Source of the DNA: Saprospiraceae bacterium | GTDB taxonomy: Bacteria > Bacteroidota > Bacteroidia > Chitinophagales > Saprospiraceae | NCBI GenBank assembly: GCA_028284395.1 | Contig: JANQRV010000425.1 | Span: 1-41,419 of the forward strand | DNA length: 41,419 nucleotides | Direction of reading: 5' to 3' | In this document: positions 11,367-20,384 of the stretch, one piece after another | Layout of the letters: the number at the start of each line of letters is the position of its first letter | Position numbering within the stretch: position 1 is the first letter of the stretch | The notes under the pieces: model-generated | Told to the model about the DNA's origin: nothing | Database searches by the model: none | What the model saw: only the letters and a program-made list of their open reading frames with translations | Translations under genes and position numbers: made by a program

Positions 11367-12062
11367 TTAAGAAAGAGATTTCGTGTCCACCTTAATCCCC
11401 GGGCTCATCGTACTAGCAATCGTCAACGACTTCATATAAGTCCCTTTCGCAGTGGAAGGCTTCATCTTGACTAAAGTACTGATGAGTTCATTGGCATTAT
11501 CTACCAATTTTTCGGCACCGAAAGATACCCGTCCCACAGAGTTGTGCACAATTCCAAACTTATCGGCTCTAAAAGAAATCTTTCCTTTCTTTACTTCCGA
11601 CACAGCAGCACCGACATTCATGGTAACAGTACCGGTCTTGGGATTCGGCATCAAACCACGAGGCCCGAGAATCCGGCCAATCTTACCTACTTTAGCCATG
11701 ACCTGAGGCATTGCTACCACTACATCTACATCAGTCCATCCACCCTGTACCTTTTGAATGAGGTCGTCCAATCCGACGTAGTCGGCACCAGCCGCTTTGG
11801 CTTCCTCTTCCTTATCAGGTGTACAAAAAACTAAAACCCGTTTGGTTTTACCCGTACCGTGCGGTAATGAGACTGTGCCTCGGAGGGCCTGATCTGCTTT
11901 TCTGGGATCGATTCCCAGACGAATGTGGACATCAACGGAGGCATCAAACTTAGCAGTATTGACATCTTTGACCAATGCCATTGCTTCCTGAAGCGTGTAC
12001 TGCTTAGTACTGTCTACCTTGCTATTGACTGCCGCTCTTTTCTTTCCAGCTTTCTTAGACAT
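11367..12062 (-). CDS. rplA: 50S ribosomal protein L1
   Basis: 231 residues, standard for bacterial L1. Recognisable parts are the N-terminal [20 protein letters not shown], the strand [20 protein letters not shown] and the RNA-binding segment [19 protein letters not shown]1 binds helix 76-78 of 23S rRNA at the E site and in many bacteria also represses the rplK-rplA mRNA. It follows rplK by 69 bases and precedes rplJ by 22, which fits one transcript for the four ribosomal protein genes. Confidence 0.98.
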   Translation of the reverse strand: MSKKAGKKRAAVNSKVDSTKQYTLQEAMALVKDVNTAKFDASVDVHIRLGIDPRKADQALRGTVSLPHGTGKTKRVLVFCTPDKEEEAKAAGADYVGLDDLIQKVQGGWTDVDVVVAMPQVMAKVGKIGRILGPRGLMPNPKTGTVTMNVGAAVSEVKKGKISFRADKFGIVHNSVGRVSFGAEKLVDNANELISTLVKMKPSTAKGTYMKSLTIASTMSPGIKVDTKSLS

Positions 12063-12131
12063 ATTATAAACAATTTGAGGTAATAGCGTTCCGGAATATA
12101 TCTACCGGAACTCCCTTCCAGATAAATAAAA

Positions 12132-12593
12132 TTAGTTTTCGCTTGCTCCTTCTGCAGCCCAAGGAGCAGTACCGGTCACATTTAGACCCATACTTCTGGC
12201 GGTACCGGCAATCATCTTCATAGCGGATTCAGAAGTAAATGCATTCAGATCTGACATTTTATCGTCTGCAATCACCTTGATTTGATCCCAAGTGACCGAA
12301 CCAACCTTATTACGATTGGATTCAGGAGAGCCTTTTTTGATCTTAGCTGCTTCCATCAACTGTACCGCCGCTGGAGATGTCTTAATGACAAATTCAAAAG
12401 ATTTGTCCTTGAAGACGGTAATAACCACAGGAACGACCTTCCCTTGCATATCCTGGGTTCTTGCATTAAATCGTTTGCAAAACTCCATGATATTGAGACC
12501 TTTTGCACCCAGTGCCGGTCCTACCGGAGGAGCTGGATTTGCCTGGCCACCTCGCACTTGCAGTTTTACATATCCTTCAATTACCTTAGCCAT
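12132..12593 (-). CDS. rplK: 50S ribosomal protein L11
   Basis: 153 residues. The N-terminal domain contains [20 protein letters not shown], the proline-rich thiostrepton-contact segment, and the C-terminal rRNA-binding domain contains the [20 protein letters not shown] segment and the [12 protein letters not shown] end. L11 binds the GTPase-associated region of 23S rRNA. The extra acidic-polar tail WAAEGASEN is a small extension. The gene opens the rplKAJL set, about 100 bases after nusG, and its leader contains a perfect palindrome at 12636-12647. Confidence 0.99.
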   Translation of the reverse strand: MAKVIEGYVKLQVRGGQANPAPPVGPALGAKGLNIMEFCKRFNARTQDMQGKVVPVVITVFKDKSFEFVIKTSPAAVQLMEAAKIKKGSPESNRNKVGSVTWDQIKVIADDKMSDLNAFTSESAMKMIAGTARSMGLNVTGTAPWAAEGASEN

Positions 12594-12635
12594 TTCTTTA
12601 TTATTTTATACAATTACAATGGCGCCAAAACATTT

Positions 12636-12647
12636 GGGAAGCTTCCC
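12636..12647 (-). promoter_or_regulatory. Palindrome in the rplK leader, possible L1 feedback site
   Basis: GGGAAGCTTCCC is a perfect 12-base palindrome about 43 bases before the rplK ATG; the transcript could fold it as a short hairpin. In other bacteria L1 represses rplK-rplA by binding a leader hairpin at this location. The match to the L1 consensus could not be verified, so only the position argues for it. Confidence 0.25.
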
Positions 12648-12694
12648 GGATGGGAACAAAAATTATGGCAATTAATAAATATCAATAAATGGTA

Positions 12695-13243
12695 TTAAGA
12701 TTGCTTTTCCACCTGCATAAAGTTCAACTCTACCTCGGTACCTCGTCCAAAAATCTTTACGATTACTTTCAATTTCTTTTTCTCCTCGTTCACTTCCTGA
12801 ATATCCCCTACGAACTCGCTGAAAGGGCCATCTACAATCTTGACGGTTTCGCCAACGATGAAAGGTTCAATTAAGGATTCCCCGGCATCTTGAGATTCAT
12901 CTACTTTGCCAAGCATACGATTGGCTTCACTAGCCCGCATCGGCTCGGGATTATTTCCTCCTAAAAAGTTGATTACGTTAGGGATATTTGCGATGGACTG
13001 GACCATTTCCCCTGAAAATTTCGCAGAAAGTGCTTCTAATAAGATGTAACCTGGAAGGATATTTCGCTCTGAAATAACTTTTTTTCCATTCCGAATCTTA
13101 TACACTTTTTCTGTAGGTACTAAAACTTGGGTAACAATATCTTCCCAACCAGAACGCTGAACTTCCAATTCAATCCGCTCTTTGATTTTTCTTTCCTTTC
13201 CACTGATAACCCTTAAAGAGTACCACTTTTTATCTTCAGACAT
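12695..13243 (-). CDS. nusG: Transcription termination/antitermination protein NusG
   Basis: 182 residues. The N-terminal NGN domain shows KKWYSLRVISGKERKIKERI and LVPTEKVYKI and the hydrophobic core ILPGYILLE. The C-terminal KOW domain is FIVGETVKIVDGPFSEFVGD. NusG binds the RpoB/RpoC clamp to keep polymerase elongating and couples it to Rho or to ribosomal protein S10. The gene lies between secE (26 bases upstream) and rplK, the arrangement found across most bacteria. Confidence 0.98.
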   Translation of the reverse strand: MSEDKKWYSLRVISGKERKIKERIELEVQRSGWEDIVTQVLVPTEKVYKIRNGKKVISERNILPGYILLEALSAKFSGEMVQSIANIPNVINFLGGNNPEPMRASEANRMLGKVDESQDAGESLIEPFIVGETVKIVDGPFSEFVGDIQEVNEEKKKLKVIVKIFGRGTEVELNFMQVEKQS

Positions 13244-13269
13244 TTATTTGAATTGATTCTTTTCGAAGA

Positions 13270-13455
13270 TCAGGGATAGATCAGATCCAACAACCTCTTG
13301 GAAACCAAATCCATTACGAAAATAATTAAGGACAAAATGATTGATGCAACCACTACCACCACCGTTGTGTTCTGTAAATTTGGAAGTGTAGGCCAGGTAA
13401 CCTTGTTGATCAATTCATTGTAACTCTCCTTGATATACAACCTAATACTTTCCAT
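13270..13455 (-). CDS. secE: Preprotein translocase subunit SecE
   Basis: 61 residues, the short single-helix form. The amphipathic segment YIKESYNELINKVTWPTLPN with the conserved VTWP motif precedes one transmembrane helix (about residues 31-55, VVVVVASIILSLIIFVMDLV). SecE clamps SecY in the inner-membrane protein-conducting channel. It sits between tRNA-Trp and nusG, its normal place. Confidence 0.97.
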   Translation of the reverse strand: MESIRLYIKESYNELINKVTWPTLPNLQNTTVVVVVASIILSLIIFVMDLVSKRLLDLIYP

Positions 13456-13485
13456 CTTACGCCTTAATTAGTTATTGATTCTTAG

Positions 13486-13558
13486 CACGGGCAGTAGGAC
13501 TTGAACCCACAGCCTTCGGTTTTGGAGACCGACGCTCTACCAGTTGAGCTATGCCCGT
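13486..13558 (-). tRNA. trpT: tRNA-Trp (anticodon CCA)
   Basis: 73 bases. On the minus strand the acceptor arms ACGGGCA and TGCCCGT pair completely with discriminator G. The anticodon loop CTCCAAA gives CCA. The D stem GCTC/GAGC and the GTTCAAGTC-type T loop are normal. CCA is not encoded. It lies 30 bases before secE and after the tuf terminator. Confidence 0.97.
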
Positions 13559-13572
13559 GTGTGGCTTATAGC

Positions 13573-13610
13573 CGAAAAATTAAGCACCTCACTGAGATGC
13601 TTAATTTTCG
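13573..13610 (-). terminator. Intrinsic terminator after tuf
   Basis: AAAATTAAGCA (13576-13586) and TGCTTAATTTT (13598-13608) form an 11-pair stem, extended by two C-G pairs across a bulged A. On the minus strand the 3' arm ends in a run of five Ts. It lies 66 bases after the tuf stop and before tRNA-Trp, so it separates tuf from secE-nusG-rplK. Confidence 0.7.
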
Positions 13611-13676
13611 TCTATTTTATCATTAAGTATAGTATTCATACCAATACCTGCTATGGCACTGATACAATTACTCTTC

Positions 13677-14873
13677 TTAGTCGATGATTTCAGTAACCTG
13701 ACCGGCACCTACCGTACGGCCACCCTCGCGAATCGCAAAACGAAGTCCTTTGTCCATTGCAACAGGGTTGATCAATTTTACGTGTAGCGATACATTGTCA
13801 CCAGGCATTACCATTTCGACTCCATCAGGAAGATTTACATCTCCGGTAACGTCAGTCGTACGGAAGTAAAATTGAGGTCTGTATCCATTAAAGAATGGTG
13901 TGTGACGACCACCTTCGTCTTTACTAAGGACGTAGACTTCACATTTGAATTCTTTGTGAGGCTTTACTGTCCCTGGCTTACAGATTACCATTCCACGCTT
14001 GATATCTTCCTTACCGATACCACGGAGAAGAATACCTGCATTATCACCTGCTTCACCGCGATCTAGAAGTTTACGGAACATTTCAACTCCAGTCACAGTA
14101 GAAGTCAAAGGTTTCTCACCTTCTTTCATCATACCTACGATCTCAACAGCATCACCGACATTGATCACACCACGTTCGATACGACCAGTAGCAACTGTTC
14201 CACGACCAGTGATGGAAAATACATCTTCAATCGGCATCAAGAAATCTTTGTCAACCAAACGAGTTGGTTCTGGAATCTGCTCATCAACGTTTGCCATCAA
14301 TTCTTGAATCTTAGCAACCGCATCGGCATCATCTTCTAATGCCTTCAGGGCAGAACCTGCAATGACAGCAGCATTATCACCGTCAAATTCATACTGATCC
14401 AACAGTTCTCTAACTTCCATCTCTACCAATTCCAACATCTCTTCGTCGTCTACCAGATCCACTTTATTCATGAAAACAACAATCTTAGGTACACCAACCT
14501 GGCGAGCCAAAAGGATGTGTTCACGAGTTTGAGGCATTGGGCCATCAGTGGCTGCAACAACGAGAATTGCGCCGTCCATCTGGGCCGCACCAGTAACCAT
14601 GTTTTTCACATAATCCGCGTGGCCAGGACAGTCAACGTGCGCATAGTGACGGTTAGCCGTCTCATACTCTACGTGGGCCGTATTGATCGTAATACCTCTT
14701 TCTTTTTCCTCAGGAGCTGCATCGATTGAATCATAATCTTTCTGCTCCGCTAGACCATCTTTCGATAATACGTAAGTAATGGCAGCAGTCAAAGTAGTTT
14801 TACCGTGATCCACGTGCCCAATTGTTCCAATGTTGAGGTGAGGTTTATTCCTCTCAAAAGTATCCTTAGCCAT
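13677..14873 (-). CDS. tuf: Elongation factor Tu
   Basis: 398 residues. The GTP-binding motifs are all present: GHVDHGKTT (P loop), [12 protein letters not shown] (switch II region), NKVD and GSALKAL. Domains 2 and 3 contain [13 protein letters not shown] and [22 protein letters not shown]-Tu delivers aminoacyl-tRNA to the ribosomal A site. The gene is preceded by four tRNA genes on the same strand, so it is probably the end of a tRNA-tuf transcript that stops at 13573. The ATG has no Shine-Dalgarno sequence, only a run of A before it. Confidence 0.99.
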   Translation of the reverse strand: MAKDTFERNKPHLNIGTIGHVDHGKTTLTAAITYVLSKDGLAEQKDYDSIDAAPEEKERGITINTAHVEYETANRHYAHVDCPGHADYVKNMVTGAAQMDGAILVVAATDGPMPQTREHILLARQVGVPKIVVFMNKVDLVDDEEMLELVEMEVRELLDQYEFDGDNAAVIAGSALKALEDDADAVAKIQELMANVDEQIPEPTRLVDKDFLMPIEDVFSITGRGTVATGRIERGVINVGDAVEIVGMMKEGEKPLTSTVTGVEMFRKLLDRGEAGDNAGILLRGIGKEDIKRGMVICKPGTVKPHKEFKCEVYVLSKDEGGRHTPFFNGYRPQFYFRTTDVTGDVNLPDGVEMVMPGDNVSLHVKLINPVAMDKGLRFAIREGGRTVGAGQVTEIID

Positions 14874-14931
14874 CGGTGTTTTTTTTTATCTATAATTTGA
14901 TTAACTAAAAATATTACTCTAAATAATATGG

Positions 14932-15003
<72 letters not shown>

Positions 15004-15058
15004 TTGGTTTGCCTCAAGATAAGGAGTTCAATGAAGCAACGAATGAAGAAAATATTAG

Positions 15059-15131
15059 AGCGGGCGACGAGACTCGAACCCGCGACCCTCAGCTTGGAAG
15101 GCTGATGCTCTACCAACTGAGCTACGCCCGC
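15059..15131 (-). tRNA. tRNA-Gly (anticodon TCC)
   Basis: 73 bases. Acceptor arms GCGGGCG/CGCCCGC with discriminator T, anticodon stem TCAGC/GCTGA around loop CTTCCAA (anticodon TCC), T stem GCGGG/CTCGT. Second of the four tRNA genes upstream of tuf counting from tuf. Confidence 0.96.
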
Positions 15132-15267
15132 ACTTTGTCCGCTTCCCGAAATCGGAGAGAACCGGCGATAAACCGGCCTTTTCAATTAAGATGGCGGTAT
15201 TTCTTTATTTCAAGCACTTTCGGTCCTTTCGAACCAACCTTCGTACAGTTGCCCATAACGAATGGTG

Positions 15268-15350
15268 TGGGGGCGATAGGATTCGAACCTATTCAGACAG
15301 AGTCACCAGATTTACAGTCTGGCCCGGCTCTCCCACTCCGGCGCGCCCCC
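15268..15350 (-). tRNA. tRNA-Tyr (anticodon GTA)
   Basis: 83 bases, with the long variable arm expected of tRNA-Tyr. Acceptor arms GGGGGCG/CGCCCCC with discriminator A; anticodon stem CCAGA/TCTGG around loop CTGTAAA (anticodon GTA); T arm with loop TTCGAAT. Confidence 0.96.
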
Positions 15351-15409
15351 AGAAAAGATCTTCGTTTCAAAATAAGGATGTTAACTTCTTAAAATCCTCT
15401 ATAATTTGG

Positions 15410-15483
15410 AGCCAGCAGAGGGATTCGAACCCCCGACCCGCTGATTACAAATCAGCTGCTCTGGCCAACTGAGCTATGCTGGC
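15410..15483 (-). tRNA. tRNA-Thr (anticodon TGT)
   Basis: 74 bases. Acceptor arms GCCAGCA/TGCTGGC with discriminator T, anticodon stem GCTGA/TCAGC around loop TTTGTAA (anticodon TGT), T stem GGGGG/CCCTC. It is the first tRNA of the cluster after hpf; with the GGT gene it covers two threonine codon groups. Confidence 0.96.
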
Positions 15484-15635
15484 CTTTCAGGATGTTTTCC
15501 AATGAATTGCATCCTTTCTATGCAATCACCGCAATACACGTAAATCACGTCTTCCGGCAAAGCGATTGCAAAGATATAACTTTTTAACTAAATAAAAAAT
15601 GTAGTTAGATTTTTTTACGCCTAAATCTGTGGGTG

Positions 15636-15704
15636 AGAAAAAGACCTCATTTACTACCCTCCCAGACTGCTAACCAAGTCTTCTCGAAAAAAGTTCACGA
15701 GGTC
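15636..15704 (-). terminator. Weak candidate terminator after hpf
   Basis: GAGGTC (15699-15704, overlapping the hpf stop) can pair with GACCTC (15643-15648), and on the minus strand the second arm is followed by TTTTTCTC. The enclosed loop is about 50 bases long, with smaller hairpins inside, so folding is uncertain. Confidence 0.3.
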
Positions 15705-15993
15705 ATAATTGTTCTTTGTATTTGATGAGTTTTCTTTTTAAAATCGGAAGTACTTCATCGATCGCCGATTCGAATTTCTTACTAGTCCCTTTAGCAATCA
15801 GGAGTTCTCCCGGCACCTTCAATTTCACTTCAGCTATTTTGTCTTTTACCTGCCCGCTATTTTCCAATTTAAGCACAACCCGAGCTTCAATAATTTGGTC
15901 AAAAAAACGATCCATCTTATCCAATTTCTTTTGAATAAAGTCGAGTAGTTTGGCATCTGCCTTAAAGTGAACGGCTTCCGTATGTACTTTCAT
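15703..15993 (-). CDS. hpf: Ribosome hibernation promoting factor, short form
   Basis: About 96 residues when started at the ATG at 15993 (MKVHTEAVHFKADAKLLDFI). A longer open frame to 16062 would add 23 residues with no similarity to the family, so the inner ATG is preferred. The segments KLDKMDRFFDQI and VKLKVPGELLIAKGTSKKFESAIDEVLPILKRKL belong to the S30AE/sigma-54 modulation family; the protein binds the decoding region of resting ribosomes and blocks translation. It lacks the C-terminal dimerisation domain of long HPF. It lies 28 bases after the xerC-like stop, likely in one transcript with it. Confidence 0.92.
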   Translation of the reverse strand: MKVHTEAVHFKADAKLLDFIQKKLDKMDRFFDQIIEARVVLKLENSGQVKDKIAEVKLKVPGELLIAKGTSKKFESAIDEVLPILKRKLIKYKEQL

Positions 15994-16021
15994 AAGAATT
16001 ATATTATATAGAAAAAGGAAT

Positions 16022-16921
16022 CTACTTTGATACGTCTTTGGCTTTAGGGTGTGCCTGGTCATAGATTTTTTTAAGACGCTCGACCGAATTATGCGTATAG
16101 ATCTGCGTAGCGGCCAGACTGGAATGCCCTAGAATTGACTTGGTTGCATTCAGGTCTGCTCCGTTATCTAACAAATGAGTGGCAAAGGTATGCCGCAACA
16201 CGTGCGGACTACGCTGGTCGGCGGTGGGCAAAAGAGAGAGGTATCTGTGAACGATGTTGTAAACCAATTTTGGATATATGGGTTTTCCCTTCTCCGTAAC
16301 AAATACTGTGCCGCCAGTTGTTTCCGGAAATGTATCTTTTTTGATTTCGAGGTATTTGTGAATTTTCTCTTCCAGCTGCGCCGCAAAAGGAATCAAACGT
16401 TCTTTATTGCCTTTGCCCAATACCTTGATCAGCCTCTTTTGCCAAAGAAAATCTCTCTCCTTTAGTCCAATTAATTCGCTGCGTCGCATTCCGGTCTGAT
16501 ACAGCACCTGAAGAATCGTATAATCCCTTATCCCCACAAAGTCCGCACCGAAATTTCTTTCATTTAACACCACATTTATTCCATTTTCACTTACATAATG
16601 CGGCAACTTCTTCCCATTCTTGGGGCTCACAATCTTTTGCATCGGGTTCACATCAATGAGCTTTTGTCGCAGTAAGAAATGGAAATAGGTTTTTAAGGTG
16701 GATAATTTTCGATTGATCGATCGGGTAGTAATGCCATCTCCTAAGAGGGACACCATCCAAGAACGTATGTGAAAATGGGCAATTTGTCTCGCATCTTCGA
16801 TCTCGTACGTTATGAACAGGAACCGAAGAAACTGATTCAAGTCATTTTCGTATGCCTTTATAGTATTGACAGAAAACCTTTTTTCGAATTGTAAATATTG
16901 GATAAAGGCCCTTTCTTTCAT
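16022..16921 (-). CDS. xerC: Tyrosine recombinase, XerC/XerD type
   Basis: 299 residues, the family's normal length. The N-terminal SAM-like core-binding domain spans about residues 1-85 and the catalytic domain 110-295. Active-site residues are visible: R146 in TGMRRSEL, a lysine in GKGNKER (170-175), H240 and R243 in HVLRH, H266 in LGHSSL and nucleophile Y275 in IYTH. The likely role is resolving chromosome dimers at dif. Its place just before hpf is conserved in Bacteroidota, which argues for a housekeeping Xer protein and not a mobile integrase. In many relatives rpsU precedes this gene; here a divergent gene starts 109 bases upstream. The choice of xerC over xerD is by synteny. Confidence 0.9.
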   Translation of the reverse strand: MKERAFIQYLQFEKRFSVNTIKAYENDLNQFLRFLFITYEIEDARQIAHFHIRSWMVSLLGDGITTRSINRKLSTLKTYFHFLLRQKLIDVNPMQKIVSPKNGKKLPHYVSENGINVVLNERNFGADFVGIRDYTILQVLYQTGMRRSELIGLKERDFLWQKRLIKVLGKGNKERLIPFAAQLEEKIHKYLEIKKDTFPETTGGTVFVTEKGKPIYPKLVYNIVHRYLSLLPTADQRSPHVLRHTFATHLLDNGADLNATKSILGHSSLAATQIYTHNSVERLKKIYDQAHPKAKDVSK

Positions 16922-17030
16922 ATCGAGATTTGTGCAATGCCATCTAAAGTAACTAAAGTGCTGAAGGAAATTTAGCCAAAAATAGTTTCATAATCAAGCT
17001 TAACAATCGAATCTTTCCAACCGTGAAAAT

Positions 17031-17462
17031 ATGGCAGAAAAAAAAGATAAACATTTCATCAATAAACCCTTTTTCAAAGGTGGAGCAAGAGGTATTAAAG
17101 CCTTTGTAAAAAATAACCTCCGGTATCCAGCACAGGCTCTCGAAAATCGGATCGAGGGTACTGTTCATATCAGATATACTGTTGATCACAACGGTACGGT
17201 GATCCAGGCCAAGGTTATTTCCGGCATCAGCGCCGAATGCGATACAGAAGCGCTGCGCCTCGTCAATCTACTTAAATTTACGGTCACCCGACGCAATAGA
17301 GTTAAGGTAAAATTCCATAAAAAAATACAAATCCATTTTCGACTTCCGCCACCTCCGGAACTGCCATTTGCTACGCAGTATCAATACGAATACATCCCTA
17401 AAAAAGATAAAAGTCCTACCCCCAAAACCAACCATTCCTATCAAATCACTTTTGAATCGTAA
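17031..17462 (+). CDS. Small TonB C-terminal-domain protein without membrane anchor
   Basis: 143 residues. The TonB C-terminal fold is recognisable from about residue 14 to 105: FFKGGARGIKAFVKNNLRYP, the YPxxA motif at 32-36, GTVHIRYTVDHNGTVIQAKV and the ISAECDTEALRLV helix. TonB normally links the inner-membrane ExbBD motor to outer-membrane receptors through an N-terminal helix and a periplasmic spacer. This protein begins MAEKKDKHFIN with no signal peptide, helix or proline-rich spacer, so as predicted it would stay in the cytoplasm. The tail after 105 holds PPPPE and is lysine-rich. It is followed after 155 bases by a TonB-dependent receptor gene, which suggests a link. No upstream in-frame start that adds a helix is seen. 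Confidence 0.75.
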   Translation: MAEKKDKHFINKPFFKGGARGIKAFVKNNLRYPAQALENRIEGTVHIRYTVDHNGTVIQAKVISGISAECDTEALRLVNLLKFTVTRRNRVKVKFHKKIQIHFRLPPPPELPFATQYQYEYIPKKDKSPTPKTNHSYQITFES

Positions 17463-17617
17463 GCCGACCTACAAAATGGCAGTTATTTGGTAGCAACCCG
17501 ATAAAACTATCTTAAAATTATTCGAACATCTAGATAACCTTTCTATTTTTACAACCGCTGAAACCATTTGCCACGTTGCTTCAAGTGGGAAGTAGTGGGT
17601 AAAAGGGTTCAGGTACG

Positions 17618-20374
17618 TTGAAAAAACTCACTAAATTAGATCTATATCTAATGAAAAAATTGAATGCACTCGCTGTTATTACAAGCTTTGTAATAGTCTC
17701 ACTTGGTATATCTAGCGCCATTAGTGCCCAAGAAAATACCTTCCCCAATATCACGGCAAATTTCGAAAACGCCACCATCAAAAGTATCTTAGACAAGATT
17801 GATCAAACCACGGACTACAAGGTCTATTATAAGGAGGAAGACCTAAGCGGCCGTAGATTCTCTTTTTCCTTTCAGGAAACACCATTGGATGAGGCTTTGA
17901 ATAAAATCCTCTCCGGCACTACACTCGGGTTCATGAGCTATGATCGATATGCCTTGGTCCTGGTACCCAAAAGGATATCAACCGAAGCTTTTTCCATCGC
18001 CTACTATGACGCTAGGGAAGCTGCTACTACAGAAACCGAAGAAAAACAGCAGCTGGAAATAGGGAATATCGATGAGCTCTCCACCACCGGAAAGGCCAAG
18101 ATCAGCGGGATTGTCCGGGATGCAACCACGAACGATCCGATAATTGGTGCTTCCGTTCAATGGCAAAACCTGAATGTAGGAAGCACAACCGATATAGATG
18201 GACGTTTCGAATTTGAAATTCCAGCTGGTGTTCACTACCTCCAAATTTCATACGTGGGCTTTCTCGAATTGAATACCTCGGTGCGGGTATTGAGTGATGG
18301 GGAACTGAAATTAAAAATGGAAAAAGGGGCGATCAATCTTGAAGAAGTCACCGTTAGTGCCCAAAAAGCGGATGAAAGTGTGGAAAGCGTACAGATCGGC
18401 GTCGCAAAGCTGGATGTAGAGAGCATCAAGAAAACGCCTTCCTTTTTGGGGGAAGCAGACGTGGTAAAAAGCCTTTTGCTCAATGCGGGTGTCAGCACGG
18501 TGGGAGAAGGGGCAACTGGCTTCAATGTACGAGGTGGTGATGTAGATCAAAACCTAGTATTACAGGACGAAGGGATTTTGCTTAGTTCTTCGCACGCACT
18601 GGGTTTTTACAGCTACTTCAACACCGACTTGTTGGAGAACGTCGAGTTGTATAAAGCCAATATGCCCGCTCAATTTGGCGGTCGCCTTGCCTCGGTAATG
18701 GATGTGAAGATGAAGGACGGCAACTACGACGAGTTTAAGATCAAGGGCGGGGTCGGGCCGGTTACCAGTCGGATCAGCCTTGAAGGGCCCATTGTCAAAG
18801 AAAATGTTTCATTTATTGGAGGTTTTCGGGCTTCCTATGCCGATTGGATTTTGAATTTGGTAAGGAACATCGAAGTCCAACGTAGTTCGGCTTTCTTCTA
18901 TGACGCCAATCTTCGTATATCGGCCAAGCTCGGTGAAAAAAATACGTTGATCTTATCTGGCTACGGTTCTCAGGATGAATTCGCTTTCAATGAAGAGTTT
19001 GGATTTGACTATTCTACCTATCTAGGACAAATCATTCTCAAATCCATTTTTAATGAGAGTCTCTATTCTAACTTTTCGGCTTCTTATGTACAATATGAAA
19101 GTACGAGGTTTGACTTTGGGGGAGTCAACGCTTCTCAGTTGGATAACAACGTCAACTACATCAAGCTCAAAGAGCAATTGACCTTCTCGCCAACGACCCT
19201 TCTCAAATTGGATGCCGGACTCTCGGGAATCCTATATACAGTTGAACCGGGGACAGTGGCACCCTTTGGTGATGAATCAAGTATTCCGCCCAACCAGATA
19301 GAAGATGAAAAGGGTTTAGAGGCAGCGGCATTCCTTAATATGGAATACAATCTGTCAGATGCTTTTTTGGTATCCGGCGGCTTACGTCTTAGTTATTTTC
19401 AATTTTTGGGTCCCAATAGTGTTTATGAATACGAGGACCCGGAAAACCCGCTGTTTAGAGAAATAATCGGTACTACTGAATACGGCGACGGCGAATCGAT
19501 TGCATCTTATTTCAACCTCGAACCCAGACTTTCGCTGCGTTACCGCATCAGCGGCAACTCTTCGGTGAAGGCGGGTTACAGTCGCACGGTCCAATACATC
19601 AACCAAATTTTTAACTCCGATTCGCCTACGCCGGTCAGTCAATGGCAATTGAGTACGAATTACATCGAACCGAATAAATCGCACAACCTTTCGATCGGTT
19701 ATTTCCGTAACTTCAACGAAAACAATTGGGAAATGAGCTCCGAAGTCTATACCCGCTTCATTGACCAGCTGTTTGACTACAAGGATTTTGCCGAATTGAC
19801 GGTTAATGATCACCTGGAAACGGAATTACTCAGCGGCGAAGGACGGACTTACGGTTTGGAGTTTTCGATCAAGAAAAAGACCGGAGTCCTGAATGGTTCT
19901 CTTAATTACACCCTTTCCCGATCCGAAAGACTGATTGCCGGCATCAACGATGACGATTGGTATCCAAGTAATTTTGACAAACCACATGACCTTTCGCTGG
20001 TATTCAATTACCAACCGAACCGGCGCAATACCCTGACGATCAATTTTATTTACGGTAGCGGTCGGCCAACGACTCCTCCGGTCGGGAACTACCTAGCCAA
20101 CAATGGTTTGGTCATTCCTTTGTACGCGAACCGCAATCAACTCAGGATTCCTGATTACCATCGGTTGGACATCGCCTACACACTCGGGAAAGGATATAAG
20201 AGAGATAAAAAGTTTCAAACGAGTTGGACCATTTCACTCTACAACGTCTATGGCCGCAGGAATGCTTTTTCCGTGTTTTTCACGCAGGCTGCCTTTCAGG
20301 GTGCGCAAGCAAACAAATTGGCCATCCTAGGAAGCATCTTCCCCTCCATTACCTTTAATTTTGAAGCGCTTTAA
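17618..20374 (+). CDS. TonB-dependent receptor with STN and carboxypeptidase-like N-terminal domains
   Basis: 918 residues from TTG 17618, or 907 from ATG 17651; the longer form has the positively charged leader MKKLTKLDLYLMKK often seen in such receptors, but the ATG alone also gives a complete signal peptide (ending about SAISAQ). An STN domain (about 45-120: NATIKSILDKIDQTTDYKVYY) is followed by a carboxypeptidase-regulatory-like domain (about 158-240: KISGIVRDATTNDPIIGASV), a plug (about 255-370: GFNVRGGDVDQNLVLQDEG, PAQFGGRLASVMDVKM) and a 22-strand-type barrel ending in FNFEAL. It should import a ligand across the outer membrane. STN domains usually signal to an anti-sigma factor, but no FecR or ECF sigma gene is nearby. 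The DUF4249 gene follows directly. Confidence 0.93.
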   Translation: MKKLTKLDLYLMKKLNALAVITSFVIVSLGISSAISAQENTFPNITANFENATIKSILDKIDQTTDYKVYYKEEDLSGRRFSFSFQETPLDEALNKILSGTTLGFMSYDRYALVLVPKRISTEAFSIAYYDAREAATTETEEKQQLEIGNIDELSTTGKAKISGIVRDATTNDPIIGASVQWQNLNVGSTTDIDGRFEFEIPAGVHYLQISYVGFLELNTSVRVLSDGELKLKMEKGAINLEEVTVSAQKADESVESVQIGVAKLDVESIKKTPSFLGEADVVKSLLLNAGVSTVGEGATGFNVRGGDVDQNLVLQDEGILLSSSHALGFYSYFNTDLLENVELYKANMPAQFGGRLASVMDVKMKDGNYDEFKIKGGVGPVTSRISLEGPIVKENVSFIGGFRASYADWILNLVRNIEVQRSSAFFYDANLRISAKLGEKNTLILSGYGSQDEFAFNEEFGFDYSTYLGQIILKSIFNESLYSNFSASYVQYESTRFDFGGVNASQLDNNVNYIKLKEQLTFSPTTLLKLDAGLSGILYTVEPGTVAPFGDESSIPPNQIEDEKGLEAAAFLNMEYNLSDAFLVSGGLRLSYFQFLGPNSVYEYEDPENPLFREIIGTTEYGDGESIASYFNLEPRLSLRYRISGNSSVKAGYSRTVQYINQIFNSDSPTPVSQWQLSTNYIEPNKSHNLSIGYFRNFNENNWEMSSEVYTRFIDQLFDYKDFAELTVNDHLETELLSGEGRTYGLEFSIKKKTGVLNGSLNYTLSRSERLIAGINDDDWYPSNFDKPHDLSLVFNYQPNRRNTLTINFIYGSGRPTTPPVGNYLANNGLVIPLYANRNQLRIPDYHRLDIAYTLGKGYKRDKKFQTSWTISLYNVYGRRNAFSVFFTQAAFQGAQANKLAILGSIFPSITFNFEAL

Positions 20375-20384
20375 ATTGAAAAGA

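Noticed and set aside
15994..16062. Longer hpf start adding 23 residues
   Set aside because: The added sequence has no family similarity and the inner ATG gives the standard N-terminus; it would also overlap the xerC-like stop.
16022..16921. Tyrosine recombinase beside tRNA genes as a sign of an integrated element
   Set aside because: The xerC-hpf-tRNA-tuf order is a conserved housekeeping arrangement in this phylum, and no attachment-site duplication or phage gene is seen.
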